From positions 62,001-126,000 of the forward strand of contig NZ_KB900726.1 in NCBI RefSeq assembly GCF_000379185.1: 64,000 nucleotides of DNA. Reading direction: 5' to 3'. The position numbers were made by a program, and so were the translations under genes. Origin of the DNA: Capnocytophaga cynodegmi DSM 19736. Lineage in GTDB: Bacteria; Bacteroidota; Bacteroidia; Flavobacteriales; Flavobacteriaceae. Numbering within the stretch: position 1 is the stretch's first letter; the number at the start of each line of letters is the position of its first letter. The notes beneath the pieces are model-generated. The model did not search any database. It saw only the letters and a program-made list of their open reading frames with translations, and was not told the DNA's origin. Shown piece after piece: positions 27,777-36,876 of the stretch.

Positions 27777-29018
27777 TTAATAAATCAAATATTTTTGTCG
27801 TGTCTTTTTGAACTTCTCCAAGTCGGTTTTCCAAGTTTTGCGTATCTCTTCATCGCTTTTTCCTGCAATGATTTGTTGTTTTAGTATGGCATTTCCTGCA
27901 ATCTTGTTGAAAGAAGAGGTGAAAAACGGTGTTTTTACTCCTTTTGATTGCTCGTGAGCTTTCTTCAGCCAAGTAAAATTGAGCTTAGAAAGGGTAGGAT
28001 ACTGACGCAAGTCCTCCCCATAGCAAATCTTTCCGTTAAATTTTGGGTTTTTATCGCCTTCATTAGGTTTGGGAGTGAAATTGAACGTAGTTTTTTCAAA
28101 ATAAGGCGAACCATATATCTGAAATTGCCACGAAGTACCACGCCCCATACTTACATTAGTGCCTTCAAAGAAACACAAGCTGGGATAAAGGTTTATCGAT
28201 GTGTCGTTAGGTAAATTGGGTGAGGGTTTTACGGGCAAACTATAGGGCGTTTGATGTGTATAGTTAGCCAGAGGGATAATCGTTAGGTTGGCGGTTAAGT
28301 TATTTTCCAACCATTTTTCGCCATTAATCATTTGTCCGTATTCTCCAATGGTCATTCCGTAAACTACTGGAACAGGGTGCATTCCTATAAAGCTTTTAAA
28401 CTCAGGTTGTAGCACGGGACCATCAATGTAATGGGCGTTAGGGTTAGGTCGGTCGAGAACTACAACGGGTAATTGCATTTCAGCACAAGCCTCCATAACA
28501 TAATGAAGCGTTGATATGTACGTATAGAAACGCACCCCAACATCTTGCAAATCAAAAAGGATTACATCAAGATTTGTGAGTTGTTCTTTCGTAGGTTTTT
28601 TGTTTTTTCCGTAAAGTGATACGATAGGAAGCCCAGTTTTGGTGTCTTTTCCGTCTTTTACTACTTCTCCAGCGTCGGCTTCGCCACGAAATCCGTGTTC
28701 GGGTGCAAAAACTTTCGTAACCTTGATGTCTCTTTTTAAAAGAGTATCTACCAAATGAACGTATTTGCCAGTTTGTGTTTTAACAATCCCCGTTTGGTTG
28801 GTAACGATTCCTACTTTTTTATTTTGTAAGAGAGGTAAATACAAATCCATTCGGTTGGCTCCTAAAATAATTTCCTGGGAGGAATTCTGTTGGGTTATAA
28901 AGGGTTTATTTTTAATCTTTTGCCCATTATTTTTGCACGAAGCCATCAGAAGTAGCAAAAAAATTGTATTTTTGACGCTCCTAATAAAAAAATTACGATT
29001 GAATTTTCCACTTTTCAT
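27777..29018 (-). CDS. namZ: DUF1343 lipoprotein, exo-beta-N-acetylmuramidase NamZ-like
   Basis: A 413-residue protein from the preferred start. The lipoprotein signal ends in LLLLMASC, so it is probably lipidated. The body shows the DUF1343 signatures KVGIVTNQTG, FAPEHGFRG, FDLQDVGVRFYTYISTL and GMTIGEYGQMINGE. Family members release N-acetylmuramic acid from the non-reducing end of peptidoglycan fragments, acting in muropeptide recycling. An open frame extends 35 codons further upstream, but a promoter (29049-29080) lies inside that extension. Its 5' end overlaps the divergent FtsX-permease gene by 20 bp. Confidence 0.9.
   Translation of the reverse strand: MKSGKFNRNFFIRSVKNTIFLLLLMASCKNNGQKIKNKPFITQQNSSQEIILGANRMDLYLPLLQNKKVGIVTNQTGIVKTQTGKYVHLVDTLLKRDIKVTKVFAPEHGFRGEADAGEVVKDGKDTKTGLPIVSLYGKNKKPTKEQLTNLDVILFDLQDVGVRFYTYISTLHYVMEACAEMQLPVVVLDRPNPNAHYIDGPVLQPEFKSFIGMHPVPVVYGMTIGEYGQMINGEKWLENNLTANLTIIPLANYTHQTPYSLPVKPSPNLPNDTSINLYPSLCFFEGTNVSMGRGTSWQFQIYGSPYFEKTTFNFTPKPNEGDKNPKFNGKICYGEDLRQYPTLSKLNFTWLKKAHEQSKGVKTPFFTSSFNKIAGNAILKQQIIAGKSDEEIRKTWKTDLEKFKKTRQKYLIY
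28967..28974 (+). promoter_or_regulatory. -7 element of the FtsX-type permease gene
   Basis: TATTTTTG 24 bp before the proposed TTG start at 28999, inside the namZ coding region. No -33 TTG at normal spacing. Confidence 0.5.
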
Positions 29019-30237
29019 AGCACGACGAATTATTTTTTCGAAATCGGACAAAAGTACGGTATCCTCTCCAATTATCAAAATGGCGATTGCAGCTATTGCG
29101 GTGGGAGTGGTTATGATGCTCATCGCTATTGCTACTGGAATGGGATTGCAACGAAAAATCCGAGAAAAGATAGTGGCATTTCAGGGGCATATTCAAGTTT
29201 ATAACTATGATAATAATGCTTCGGAAGTTTCGATAAAGCCAATTTCAATTCATCAAAATTTCTATCCCAATTTCCCTAACATTCCTGAAGTTACTCACGT
29301 ACAAGCAGTAGCAACTAAGGGAGGAATAATCCGAACAGAAAATAGTTACGAGGCAATCTTAGCCAAAGGGGTAGGGAAGGACTACAATTGGCAATTGATG
29401 AAGGAATTTATAAAGGAAGGGCGTGTTCCTAATTTTAGCGGAGAAGAAATCAGTAATGAAATTCTTATTTCGGAATATTTTGCGAATCGATTACATTTGA
29501 AGCTGGGAGATAAATGTCACGCTATTTTTCTGAAAGATGAAAAATCTCAAGTTCCAAATCAGCGGAATTTTGAGATTGTAGGGATTTACAATAGTGGTTT
29601 TCAGGAATTTGATGCCTCGTATATTTTCACAGACATTAGGCAAATACAGCGAATTAATCAATGGAAGCCCGATGAGATAGGAAACTTTGAAGTTTTTATC
29701 AATGACTTTGACGCTATAAAAACAATAGGAAATAAAGTTTATAACGAGACGCTTTCAAGCCTTGACTCACAGACTATTATTCAGAAATATCCGTTTATTT
29801 TTGAATGGTTAGGAATGTTTGACTTTAATATCTATCTCATCATTGGCATAATGATAATCGTTGGAGGATTTAATATGATAACGGCTATTCTGGTATTAAT
29901 TCTTGAGAAAACTCCAATGATAGGTATTTTGAAGAGCTTGGGAGCAACTGACAAGAGTATCCGAAATATATTTCTGTTCAATGCAGCTTATATTATTTTT
30001 TTAGGACTTCTTTGGGGAAACTTGTTAGGATTGTTTCTACTTTATTTGCAGAAAAAATATAGTTTTATCAAATTAGACCCAAGTACTTACTACGTTACAG
30101 AAGTTCCAATTTATGTTGAGCCAATAATTGTTTTGCTTCTAAACATTGGTGTATTAGCTCTCTGTCTGATGATTTTACTTCTACCAACATATGTTATAAC
30201 TAAAATATCTCCAACAAAATCGATGAAATTTTCGTAA
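28999..30237 (+). CDS. FtsX/LolE-type ABC transporter permease, TTG start
   Basis: A 412-residue permease: one transmembrane helix near the N-terminus (about 32-52), a large extracytoplasmic MacB-like domain (about 60-270), and three C-terminal helices, as in LolC/LolE. The start is placed at TTG 28999, giving (M)NFPLFIARRIIFSKS, the usual beginning of this family in Flavobacteria; no ATG is available before the first helix. It probably works with an ATPase encoded elsewhere in lipoprotein release from the inner membrane. The 5' end overlaps divergent namZ by 20 bp. Confidence 0.85.
   Translation: MNFPLFIARRIIFSKSDKSTVSSPIIKMAIAAIAVGVVMMLIAIATGMGLQRKIREKIVAFQGHIQVYNYDNNASEVSIKPISIHQNFYPNFPNIPEVTHVQAVATKGGIIRTENSYEAILAKGVGKDYNWQLMKEFIKEGRVPNFSGEEISNEILISEYFANRLHLKLGDKCHAIFLKDEKSQVPNQRNFEIVGIYNSGFQEFDASYIFTDIRQIQRINQWKPDEIGNFEVFINDFDAIKTIGNKVYNETLSSLDSQTIIQKYPFIFEWLGMFDFNIYLIIGIMIIVGGFNMITAILVLILEKTPMIGILKSLGATDKSIRNIFLFNAAYIIFLGLLWGNLLGLFLLYLQKKYSFIKLDPSTYYVTEVPIYVEPIIVLLLNIGVLALCLMILLLPTYVITKISPTKSMKFS
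29049..29080 (-). promoter_or_regulatory. Promoter of namZ inside the permease gene
   Basis: Minus strand TTTTG (29076-29080), 19 bp, TACTTTTG (29049-29056): a full -33/-7 match. It lies within the coding region of the opposite-strand permease, so the two transcripts should overlap at their 5' ends. Confidence 0.7.
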
Positions 30238-30384
30238 GTATTAATGGTTTTTATTGAAAATTGTTTTATTTTTATCTTAAAATGCAATAAAAGTTGATTT
30301 TTAACTAAACTTTATGATTTTATTTTTCATTTTGGAACGATTATTGTATTTTTATTGGTGTATTAACGTAAAATATTTTTAAAA

Positions 30385-30762
30385 ATGAAAAAAGCATTAA
30401 AAATTTTAGGAGTTTTTTGTTTAACATTGGTTGTTTTTGCTTGTAGTAAAAATGATGACCCATCAGATAACAATTTGTTTGTAGGGACTTACAAGGGTTC
30501 GATTGGCTACAAATCAGCAACTGAGGACAAATCTGTAAAAGATGGAGCAGTAACTGTGGTTAAGGCTGGAAACAATTACTATTTCCGTTTTTCTGATGGA
30601 ATTAAAGATTTGAAAGGAGTTGAGTTTAAAAAAGATGGAGATAATACTCTGGTAAATGTTGATTTTGAAGAAGGAGTTAAATACATCCGAATCACAGCAT
30701 CAAGTTTAAGTATTCTTTATATGAAAGATGAGCAAACTTGGACAGCTGATGCAAAAAGATAG
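30385..30762 (+). CDS. Small lipoprotein of unknown function
   Basis: The 125-residue product has a lipoprotein signal (about 1-20, lipobox VVFAC) followed by SKNDDPSD, where the acidic residues close to the Cys could act as a surface-export signal as seen in Capnocytophaga-type lipoproteins. The rest is a short beta-rich domain without a family I recognise. It is followed by a strong terminator (30784-30820) and has its own region upstream, so it is probably monocistronic. Confidence 0.75.
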   Translation: MKKALKILGVFCLTLVVFACSKNDDPSDNNLFVGTYKGSIGYKSATEDKSVKDGAVTVVKAGNNYYFRFSDGIKDLKGVEFKKDGDNTLVNVDFEEGVKYIRITASSLSILYMKDEQTWTADAKR

Positions 30763-30783
30763 TTTAATGACTTAGAAGTTATG

Positions 30784-30820
30784 AAAAGTCACCTTGCTGA
30801 AAAAGCAGGGTGACTTTTTT
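30784..30820 (+). terminator. Terminator after the small lipoprotein gene
   Basis: Stem aaaagtcacc / ggtgactttt extended by a wobble-paired inner stem, followed by a T-run, 21 bp past the stop codon. Confidence 0.85.
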
Positions 30821-30857
30821 GTGTAACTTATAGCTACGTTTGATAATTGTTTTTTTG

Positions 30858-30865
30858 TATATTTG
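30858..30865 (+). promoter_or_regulatory. -7 element of the alpha/beta hydrolase gene
   Basis: TATATTTG 34 bp before the start at 30900. Confidence 0.5.
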
Positions 30866-30899
30866 CATTCTTAGTGAAGTTTGAATACCCTCATCGTCT

Positions 30900-31790
30900 A
30901 TGAAACAAGTAATTGGAAAGTGGATTTCGCCAGAAAAGCGACAAGAATATCTGGAAGCGTACGAGGAGGTGATGCGTACATTGCCTCAGCCAGAGTCCTC
31001 GCAAGTAAAAACTTCATTTGGTAGTGTACAAGTGTATTGCTGGAAAAAAAATTGTCTTAATAATAGAAGTCCTATTCTCCTTTTGCCAGGAAAATCATCA
31101 GGCACACCAATGTGGTACGCTAATTTGCCTGATTTTTGTAAAAATAGAGTTGTGTATGCTTTTGATGCATTGGGAGATGCAGGATTAAGTGAACAAGACC
31201 ACCCAATACAAAATAATTTTGAACAAGCAAGATGGATAGCAGAAACGATAGAAAAGCTTAATGTACCTCAGTTTCACATAATAGGGCATTCTTTTGGAGG
31301 TTGGTTATCAGCTAATTTTGCCTCGTTTTATCCAAATAGAGTCGCTTCTTTGGTTTTGATTGAACCTGTTTTTACTTTTCAGATGATAAAATTTAGTATT
31401 ATTTTAAAGTCAATACCTTACAATATGCGATTTTTGCCTAAAAGATGGCGACAATGCTTGCTGAAAGAAATAAGTGGTTCTCAAAATATTGATATAACAA
31501 ATCCAGTAGCTAAAATGATTGATAGTGCTGCAAATTACTATATTTCCAAATTGCCCAAGCCAAAAATGATTACTCCTAAGCAGATGTGTGAATGGGAGTT
31601 TCCCGTGTATATTGCTTTTGCAGATAATAGCGGTGTACATAACTCTTTTAAAGCATTGGAAGTTGCTAAAAAGAATGTGAGAAGTGCAGTGTGTAAGTTA
31701 TGGAAAAAAGCAACTCATTCGTTACCAATGGAATATTCAGAAGAACTAAATTATGAAATTATACATTTTATAGAAACTAACGAAACTTGA
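30900..31790 (+). CDS. Alpha/beta hydrolase
   Basis: The 296-residue protein shows the alpha/beta hydrolase fold: PGKSSGTPMW near the oxyanion site, YAFDALGDAGLS, the nucleophile elbow GHSFGGW, and a C-terminal KKATHSLPMEYSEEL region supplying the catalytic His. No signal peptide. It resembles carboxylesterase or MhpC-like hydrolases; the substrate is unknown. It follows a terminator and has its own -7 element. HolA starts 101 bp downstream. Confidence 0.85.
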   Translation: MKQVIGKWISPEKRQEYLEAYEEVMRTLPQPESSQVKTSFGSVQVYCWKKNCLNNRSPILLLPGKSSGTPMWYANLPDFCKNRVVYAFDALGDAGLSEQDHPIQNNFEQARWIAETIEKLNVPQFHIIGHSFGGWLSANFASFYPNRVASLVLIEPVFTFQMIKFSIILKSIPYNMRFLPKRWRQCLLKEISGSQNIDITNPVAKMIDSAANYYISKLPKPKMITPKQMCEWEFPVYIAFADNSGVHNSFKALEVAKKNVRSAVCKLWKKATHSLPMEYSEELNYEIIHFIETNET

Positions 31791-31891
31791 AGAAGGTTTT
31801 ATGCTGGTCAAGGTGTTAAAATGTTATTAAATCTTCGGTAATGAACTAAGGTTGTACTAAAAGTTAGTGGGATTAAAAGTATGAAAAGATT

Positions 31892-32899
31892 ATGAACGAA
31901 GCCCAAAACATTATTGATAACATAAAAAAAGGTAATATCTCTCCTATCTATTTTTTGATGGGGGAGGAGCCTTATTTTATTGACCTGATTTCAGATTATA
32001 TTCAGGAAAATATCCTTCCAGAAGATGAAAAAGGGTTCAATCAGATGGTGCTTTACGGGCAAGATGTGTCGGTTGCAGATATCATCAATAATGCAAAACG
32101 TTTCCCGATGATGGCTCCTTATCAAGTAATTATTGTAAAAGAAGCTCAGAATTTAGGAAATTCTGTAGAGGATTTGGTTTCGTATGTTGAGAACTATACA
32201 CAAACAACAATTTTAGTGATTTGTCATAAATATAAAACACTCGACAAGCGTAAGAAACTGGTAAAGGCTCTTGGCAAAAATTGTGTTCTTTTCGAAAGTA
32301 AGAAACTTTATGACAGAGATGTGATGAACTGGATTCCAACTATTTTGAAAGAAAAAGGCTACACAATTCACCCACAAGCTACGCAAATGCTGGTAGAGTT
32401 TTTAGGAACGGATTTGAGCAGAATTCAGAATGAAATGGATAAACTTACTTTAGTAGTCTCAAAAAATACCGAAATCACTCCCGATATTATTGAAAGAAAT
32501 ATAGGAATTAGTAAAGAGTTTAATAATTTTGAATTACGGAAAGCCATTGGAGAAAAGGACGAATTTAAGGCGGTCAGAATTATCCGATATTTTGCTGATA
32601 ATCCGAAAGATAATCCTATTGTTGTGACTCTTGGAACGCTTTATAGTTTTTTTCAGCAACTTTTGATGTACCACGGGCTCACTGACCAAACCGATAAAAA
32701 TGTAGCAAGTGTGCTGAAAATCAATCCGTATTTTGTCAAAGAATATCATATTGCAGCTCGTAATTATCCAATGAAGAGAGTTAGTGCTATCATTGCTGGA
32801 CTGCGGGAAATAGATATGAAAAGCAAGGGAGTAGGTGCAGCCAATATCTCACAATCTGATTTCTTGAAGGAATTAATCATAAATATTTTGAGAAATTAA
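31892..32899 (+). CDS. holA: DNA polymerase III subunit delta
   Basis: A 335-residue protein matching HolA: N-terminal AAA+-like fold without a functional Walker A (PIYFLMGEEPYFIDLISDYI), the LFESKKLYDRDVMNWIPTIL segment, VEFLGTDLSRIQNEMDKL, and a C-terminal helical domain ending in FLKELIINIL. It is part of the clamp loader that places the beta clamp on DNA. Length is normal. The exporter gene begins 68 bp downstream in the same direction. Confidence 0.93.
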   Translation: MNEAQNIIDNIKKGNISPIYFLMGEEPYFIDLISDYIQENILPEDEKGFNQMVLYGQDVSVADIINNAKRFPMMAPYQVIIVKEAQNLGNSVEDLVSYVENYTQTTILVICHKYKTLDKRKKLVKALGKNCVLFESKKLYDRDVMNWIPTILKEKGYTIHPQATQMLVEFLGTDLSRIQNEMDKLTLVVSKNTEITPDIIERNIGISKEFNNFELRKAIGEKDEFKAVRIIRYFADNPKDNPIVVTLGTLYSFFQQLLMYHGLTDQTDKNVASVLKINPYFVKEYHIAARNYPMKRVSAIIAGLREIDMKSKGVGAANISQSDFLKELIINILRN

Positions 32900-32967
32900 T
32901 TTTCATAGCCTTCACGTCAGTTATAAAAATACATTTTGTAATGATTTTCGTTCAAAAACAATAAAAA

Positions 32968-34722
32968 ATGTCAGAAAATTCAAAAAGTAACAAACATACT
33001 TTCAAACAATTATATCATTTTGTAAAGCCTTATCGCTTTGCTTTTTTTGTAGTTGCTTTTTTGTCTGTTTTGGCTTCATTACTCGCGACTTCTCAGCCTT
33101 ATCTCATCAAGACCGCGATAGACGATTACATCATTCCTAAAGATTATAATGGTCTTTTTCTTATCACATACTTTTTGGTAGGATTGCTTGTGTCGGAAGT
33201 GCTTGTACAGTTTTTATTTGTTTATTTTGCAAGTTGGTTAGGACAAACTGTAATCAGAGATATCCGCAAGAAGCTTTTTGCTCATTTACTGCGTTTTAAA
33301 ATGTCATATTACGATAAATCGTCTGTCGGATTGTTAGTTACACGTGCGGTAAATGATATGGAGCGTATCGGAGAGGTTTTTAGCTCTGGGCTTTTTGAAA
33401 TTATAAGTGATTTGCTGAAAATGATTGTGATAGCAGTTGTTATGTTCGTTATTGATTGGCGATTGGCTTTAATAAGTTTTATGACGATGCCTTTCATTCT
33501 GTATATGACACGATGGTTTCAAAAATCAATGAAATCAGCTTTTGTTGAAGTTCGTAAAGAAGTCGCAAATTTGAATGCCTTTGTACAAGAACGAATCTCA
33601 GGAATAAAAATCGTACAGCTTTTCACTCAAGAAGAAGGAGAATATGAAAAGTTTAAAAAAATCAATGAAAAACATAAAAAAGGTTGGCTCAGAACCATTT
33701 GGTATAACTCTATTTTTTTCCCCGTAGGAGATTTGTGTGTTTCCATCACAATAGCTGTAATCGTTTGGTATGGAGGTTTTAATGCTACTTCCAAAAATAC
33801 ATTTGATTTAGGAGTTATATTTTTGTTCATTCAACTTACGCAAATGTTGTTTCGCCCTCTCAGACATATTGCAGACAAATTCAATACGTTACAAATGGGT
33901 GTGATAGCTTCTCAACGTGTATTTGCCATGTTGAATACAACAACTGACCTTGAAAAAGAAGGAAATAAAGAACTCACAAACGTAAAAGGTAATATCCGAT
34001 TTGAAAATGTTCGTTTTGAATATGTTGAGGGAGAGGAAGTATTACGAGGAGTTAGTTTTGAGGCAAAACAAGGTGAAACTATTGCTATTGTTGGTGCAAC
34101 AGGAGCTGGTAAAACAACGATTATCAATTTATTAAATCGATTTTATGATATCAAATCAGGAACGATTTATATTGATGATATAGATATAAAGACGCTCACT
34201 TTATCCTCATTGCGTGAGCACATCGCGGTAGTGTTACAAGATGTTTTCTTGTTTGCTGATAGTGTTTTGAATAATATCACATTAAAAAATCCAAATATTA
34301 AGGAAGAAGATGTTATTGAAGCGGCAAAAAGCATTGGAGTACACGACTTTTTGATGAAACTTCCTAATGGTTACCATTATAACGTTAAAGAAAGAGGAAC
34401 GATGCTCTCGGCAGGACAACGCCAGTTGATAGCCTTTTTGCGTGCATATATGAGTAAACCTGAGATACTTATTCTTGATGAAGCTACTTCGTCAATAGAT
34501 TCGCATTCCGAAAAAATGATTCAAGAAGCTACCGACAAAATAACTAAAGGACGTACCTCAATTATTATTGCTCATCGTTTGGCAACTGTGAAAAAGGCTG
34601 ATAAAATTATTGTATTAGATAAGGGAAATATTGTTGAAATCGGAACTCACGAGCAACTTCTTCAAATTGAAAATGGTTATTATCGTAATCTGTACGAAGT
34701 TCAGTTTGCTACAAATGAGTAA
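32968..34722 (+). CDS. ABC exporter, fused permease and ATPase (MsbA/MdlB-like)
   Basis: The 584-residue half-transporter has six transmembrane helices in residues 20-320 and a C-terminal nucleotide-binding domain with Walker A GATGAGKTT, Q-loop VLQDVFLF, signature LSAGQRQ, Walker B ILILDEATSSID and H-loop IIAHRL. It probably forms a homodimer that exports a lipid or drug-like compound. No partner half-transporter is adjacent. It ends in a bidirectional terminator shared with convergent sufD. Confidence 0.93.
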   Translation: MSENSKSNKHTFKQLYHFVKPYRFAFFVVAFLSVLASLLATSQPYLIKTAIDDYIIPKDYNGLFLITYFLVGLLVSEVLVQFLFVYFASWLGQTVIRDIRKKLFAHLLRFKMSYYDKSSVGLLVTRAVNDMERIGEVFSSGLFEIISDLLKMIVIAVVMFVIDWRLALISFMTMPFILYMTRWFQKSMKSAFVEVRKEVANLNAFVQERISGIKIVQLFTQEEGEYEKFKKINEKHKKGWLRTIWYNSIFFPVGDLCVSITIAVIVWYGGFNATSKNTFDLGVIFLFIQLTQMLFRPLRHIADKFNTLQMGVIASQRVFAMLNTTTDLEKEGNKELTNVKGNIRFENVRFEYVEGEEVLRGVSFEAKQGETIAIVGATGAGKTTIINLLNRFYDIKSGTIYIDDIDIKTLTLSSLREHIAVVLQDVFLFADSVLNNITLKNPNIKEEDVIEAAKSIGVHDFLMKLPNGYHYNVKERGTMLSAGQRQLIAFLRAYMSKPEILILDEATSSIDSHSEKMIQEATDKITKGRTSIIIAHRLATVKKADKIIVLDKGNIVEIGTHEQLLQIENGYYRNLYEVQFATNE

Positions 34723-34737
34723 GCTAGTTTTATAGAT

Positions 34738-34776
34738 AAAAAAGGTTATAAATATGAACTATTTATAACCTTTTTT
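34738..34776. terminator. Bidirectional terminator between the ABC exporter gene and sufD
   Basis: 16-bp perfect inverted repeat aaaaaaggttataaat / atttataacctttttt with a 7-nt loop between two convergent stop codons. Confidence 0.88.
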
Positions 34777-34803
34777 ACTTTTTAATTTCAGATGATAAGA
34801 AAC

Positions 34804-36090
34804 TTATACTCCTAGTTTGTTAGAAATCATTGTACTAATGTGTGATTCTAATTCAGGGATTTTTACACTTTCCAGCACCGTGTTAGCAAAAGCATAAGTT
34901 AACAAAGCTTCGCCTTCCTTTTTAGGAATTCCGCGTGTTTGTAAGTAGAAAAGAGCTTCTTTGTTAAGTTCCCCCACTGTACATCCGTGTGAACATTTTA
35001 CATCATCAGCAAAGATTTCTAATTGTGGTTTTGTATTAATATTGGCTTTGTCCGAAAGTAAAATGGTATCATTTTGCTGGTAAGCATTCGTTTTTTGGGC
35101 AATTTTCTCCACCATAATTTTCCCATTGAAAACTCCTGTACTTTTATCAGATAAAATAGTTTTATAATCCTGATGGCTTTCGCAATTTGGCTCGGCGTGA
35201 TTAACCAATGTGTAATGATCAACGTGCTGATTTCCTGATAGGATTGTAACGCCTTTCAGAGTTGACTCTAAATGTTCCCCGTGATGGTAGAAATTCAAGT
35301 TATTACGCGTTAAATCTCCTCCGAAAGAGAAAGTATGTACCGAAGCGTTGCTGTTTTCTTTTTGTGAAATGTAAGTATTGTCAATCAACGAGGCTTTTGA
35401 ATTATCGTTTTGAACTTTGTAGTAATCCAAAATTGCATTTTTCCGAACAAAAACCTCAGTTACAGTATTGGTAAGCACGGCATTTTTTGATAAACTCTGG
35501 TGGATTTCAATGACTTTTACTTGTGCATTTTCGCCAACTTCAATAACATTTCGAGGCTGATGACAGATTGCCTCATCTGAATTCGTTGTGATGTACAATA
35601 GTTGTATTGGCTTTTCAATTGCTTTATTTTTAGGGATATAGATGCAAATTCCTTCACTGGTAAAGGCGGTATTTAACGCTGTAAAAACATCATCTTTCCG
35701 AGTTTCTTGATTGAAATGCTTTGTGACAAATTCTTGATTGTCAGAAGATTTTAAAATATCACTCAAAGGAGAGATTAGAAAATCATTAGTTTGATTATCA
35801 GATAATTCTGGAGAGTAATATCCATCAACGAAGATAATTTTATAGCTATCACACGCCACCAAAAACGGACGAACCTGCTCTTCCGTAACCTGATTTTTTA
35901 CCTTTGGCAATAAAGCAAAGTCATTTTTTAACAAGTCTGAGAGCGAGGTGTATTTCCAAGCCTCATCTTTTTTTGTGGGAAATCCTTTCTTTTCAAAAAC
36001 TGAAATAGCTTCCCTGCGAGTATCTTTTAATATATCTTCCTTATTTTCAAATGTTTCAAAGGAAGAAAGCCAATTTTCTTTTAAGTTCAT
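34804..36090 (-). CDS. sufD: Fe-S cluster assembly protein SufD
   Basis: The 428-residue protein has the SufBD beta-helix core, with KGVTILSGNQHVDHYTLVNH, HEGxx-like region QDYKTILSDKST and the conserved C-terminal ADDVKCSHGCTVGELNKEALFYLQTRGI. SufD forms the SufBC2D scaffold for assembly of Fe-S clusters. In most Flavobacteria sufD directly follows sufC; here sufC lies 4.8 kb upstream and sufD has its own promoter (36145-36152). No sufS is adjacent. Confidence 0.95.
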   Translation of the reverse strand: MNLKENWLSSFETFENKEDILKDTRREAISVFEKKGFPTKKDEAWKYTSLSDLLKNDFALLPKVKNQVTEEQVRPFLVACDSYKIIFVDGYYSPELSDNQTNDFLISPLSDILKSSDNQEFVTKHFNQETRKDDVFTALNTAFTSEGICIYIPKNKAIEKPIQLLYITTNSDEAICHQPRNVIEVGENAQVKVIEIHQSLSKNAVLTNTVTEVFVRKNAILDYYKVQNDNSKASLIDNTYISQKENSNASVHTFSFGGDLTRNNLNFYHHGEHLESTLKGVTILSGNQHVDHYTLVNHAEPNCESHQDYKTILSDKSTGVFNGKIMVEKIAQKTNAYQQNDTILLSDKANINTKPQLEIFADDVKCSHGCTVGELNKEALFYLQTRGIPKKEGEALLTYAFANTVLESVKIPELESHISTMISNKLGV

Positions 36091-36144
36091 TTTTTAGTTT
36101 AGTAATTTTTTTAAATAAATTTTTTTTCTCTGAAAGAAAGTGTG

Positions 36145-36152
36145 CAAAGGTA
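36145..36152 (-). promoter_or_regulatory. -7 element of sufD
   Basis: TACCTTTG on the minus strand 55 bp before the sufD start, with a CAA (TTG) at 36171-36173, 18 bp away. It indicates transcription of sufD separate from sufC. Confidence 0.58.
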
Positions 36153-36220
36153 TGAAAAAAAATAATCCGACAAGCAAAATATTTACTTCAGAGTAAGAAT
36201 TCTTTGTGGTTATGAAGAAA

Positions 36221-36784
36221 TTAGTCACCGATTTTGATTTTCCAAAGCCCTCGCAATTCGCCCATTTTGTAATTAGTTGCTTTGTCATTCGGATATTTTT
36301 CTGCCAGTATTTGAAAGGTTTCTGGGGCGATATCAGTTTGTGTATTTCCGTGACAGGCAAGGCAAGTAGGCATCGCCAGTGGAATTGCTTTATAATAATA
36401 TACATCTTCTTTGTCTTGCAAAATCAGGTGCTTTTCTCCAGAAGTTTGCATTAAAGTTGCCATATCATTCCAAGCTTTTTGGTCTAACTCCGAAGAGATA
36501 AAATTATTTGGGTTGCGGTTCTTGTCAGAAACTCGCTGAATATGATGTTTATTTGAAAGAGAGTCTGTCAGGAAAACAGCTTTCTCGCTACAAAAATCCA
36601 CAGCACGAACGGCTCCACCTTCCTTCATCTTTGCCGAAACGTTCATAAGCAAAACTTTCTGTGCTTGGGTGGCAATGCTATCCCCCAACGTCAGGTAATG
36701 AGTAATCTCACTTTCTGTTAGTTTTCTTGACTGGTTACAACTTACTAAAAGAAGCCCTACAATGCTAAAAAATATCTGTTTCAT
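36221..36784 (-). CDS. DUF3365-type heme lipoprotein
   Basis: A 187-residue protein from the preferred start (MKQIFFSIVGLLLVSC), with a lipobox at LLVSC. It carries one heme c motif, CLACH, near residue 155 and matches the Tll0287-like (DUF3365) domain, thought to be a heme-based sensor or electron carrier facing the periplasm. An in-frame Met at 36805 lies inside the -7 element (36803-36810) and is rejected as start. It is placed between sufD and the immunity cluster. Confidence 0.82.
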   Translation of the reverse strand: MKQIFFSIVGLLLVSCNQSRKLTESEITHYLTLGDSIATQAQKVLLMNVSAKMKEGGAVRAVDFCSEKAVFLTDSLSNKHHIQRVSDKNRNPNNFISSELDQKAWNDMATLMQTSGEKHLILQDKEDVYYYKAIPLAMPTCLACHGNTQTDIAPETFQILAEKYPNDKATNYKMGELRGLWKIKIGD

Positions 36785-36802
36785 TTTGAAAAAATTTAGG
36801 TT

Positions 36803-36810
36803 CAAATTTA
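36803..36810 (-). promoter_or_regulatory. -7 element of the DUF3365 gene
   Basis: TAAATTTG on the minus strand 19 bp before the preferred start; supports the start at 36784. Confidence 0.5.
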
Positions 36811-36876
36811 TGGTAAAATACTGAAAAAGAAAAATTTATTATTCTTTATTTTCTGAAAAATATCCAATGTTTTTAC

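Noticed and set aside
36094-36405. 103-codon minus-strand frame over the start of sufD and the end of the DUF3365 gene
   Set aside because: Overlaps two well-supported genes and its sequence matches no protein pattern.
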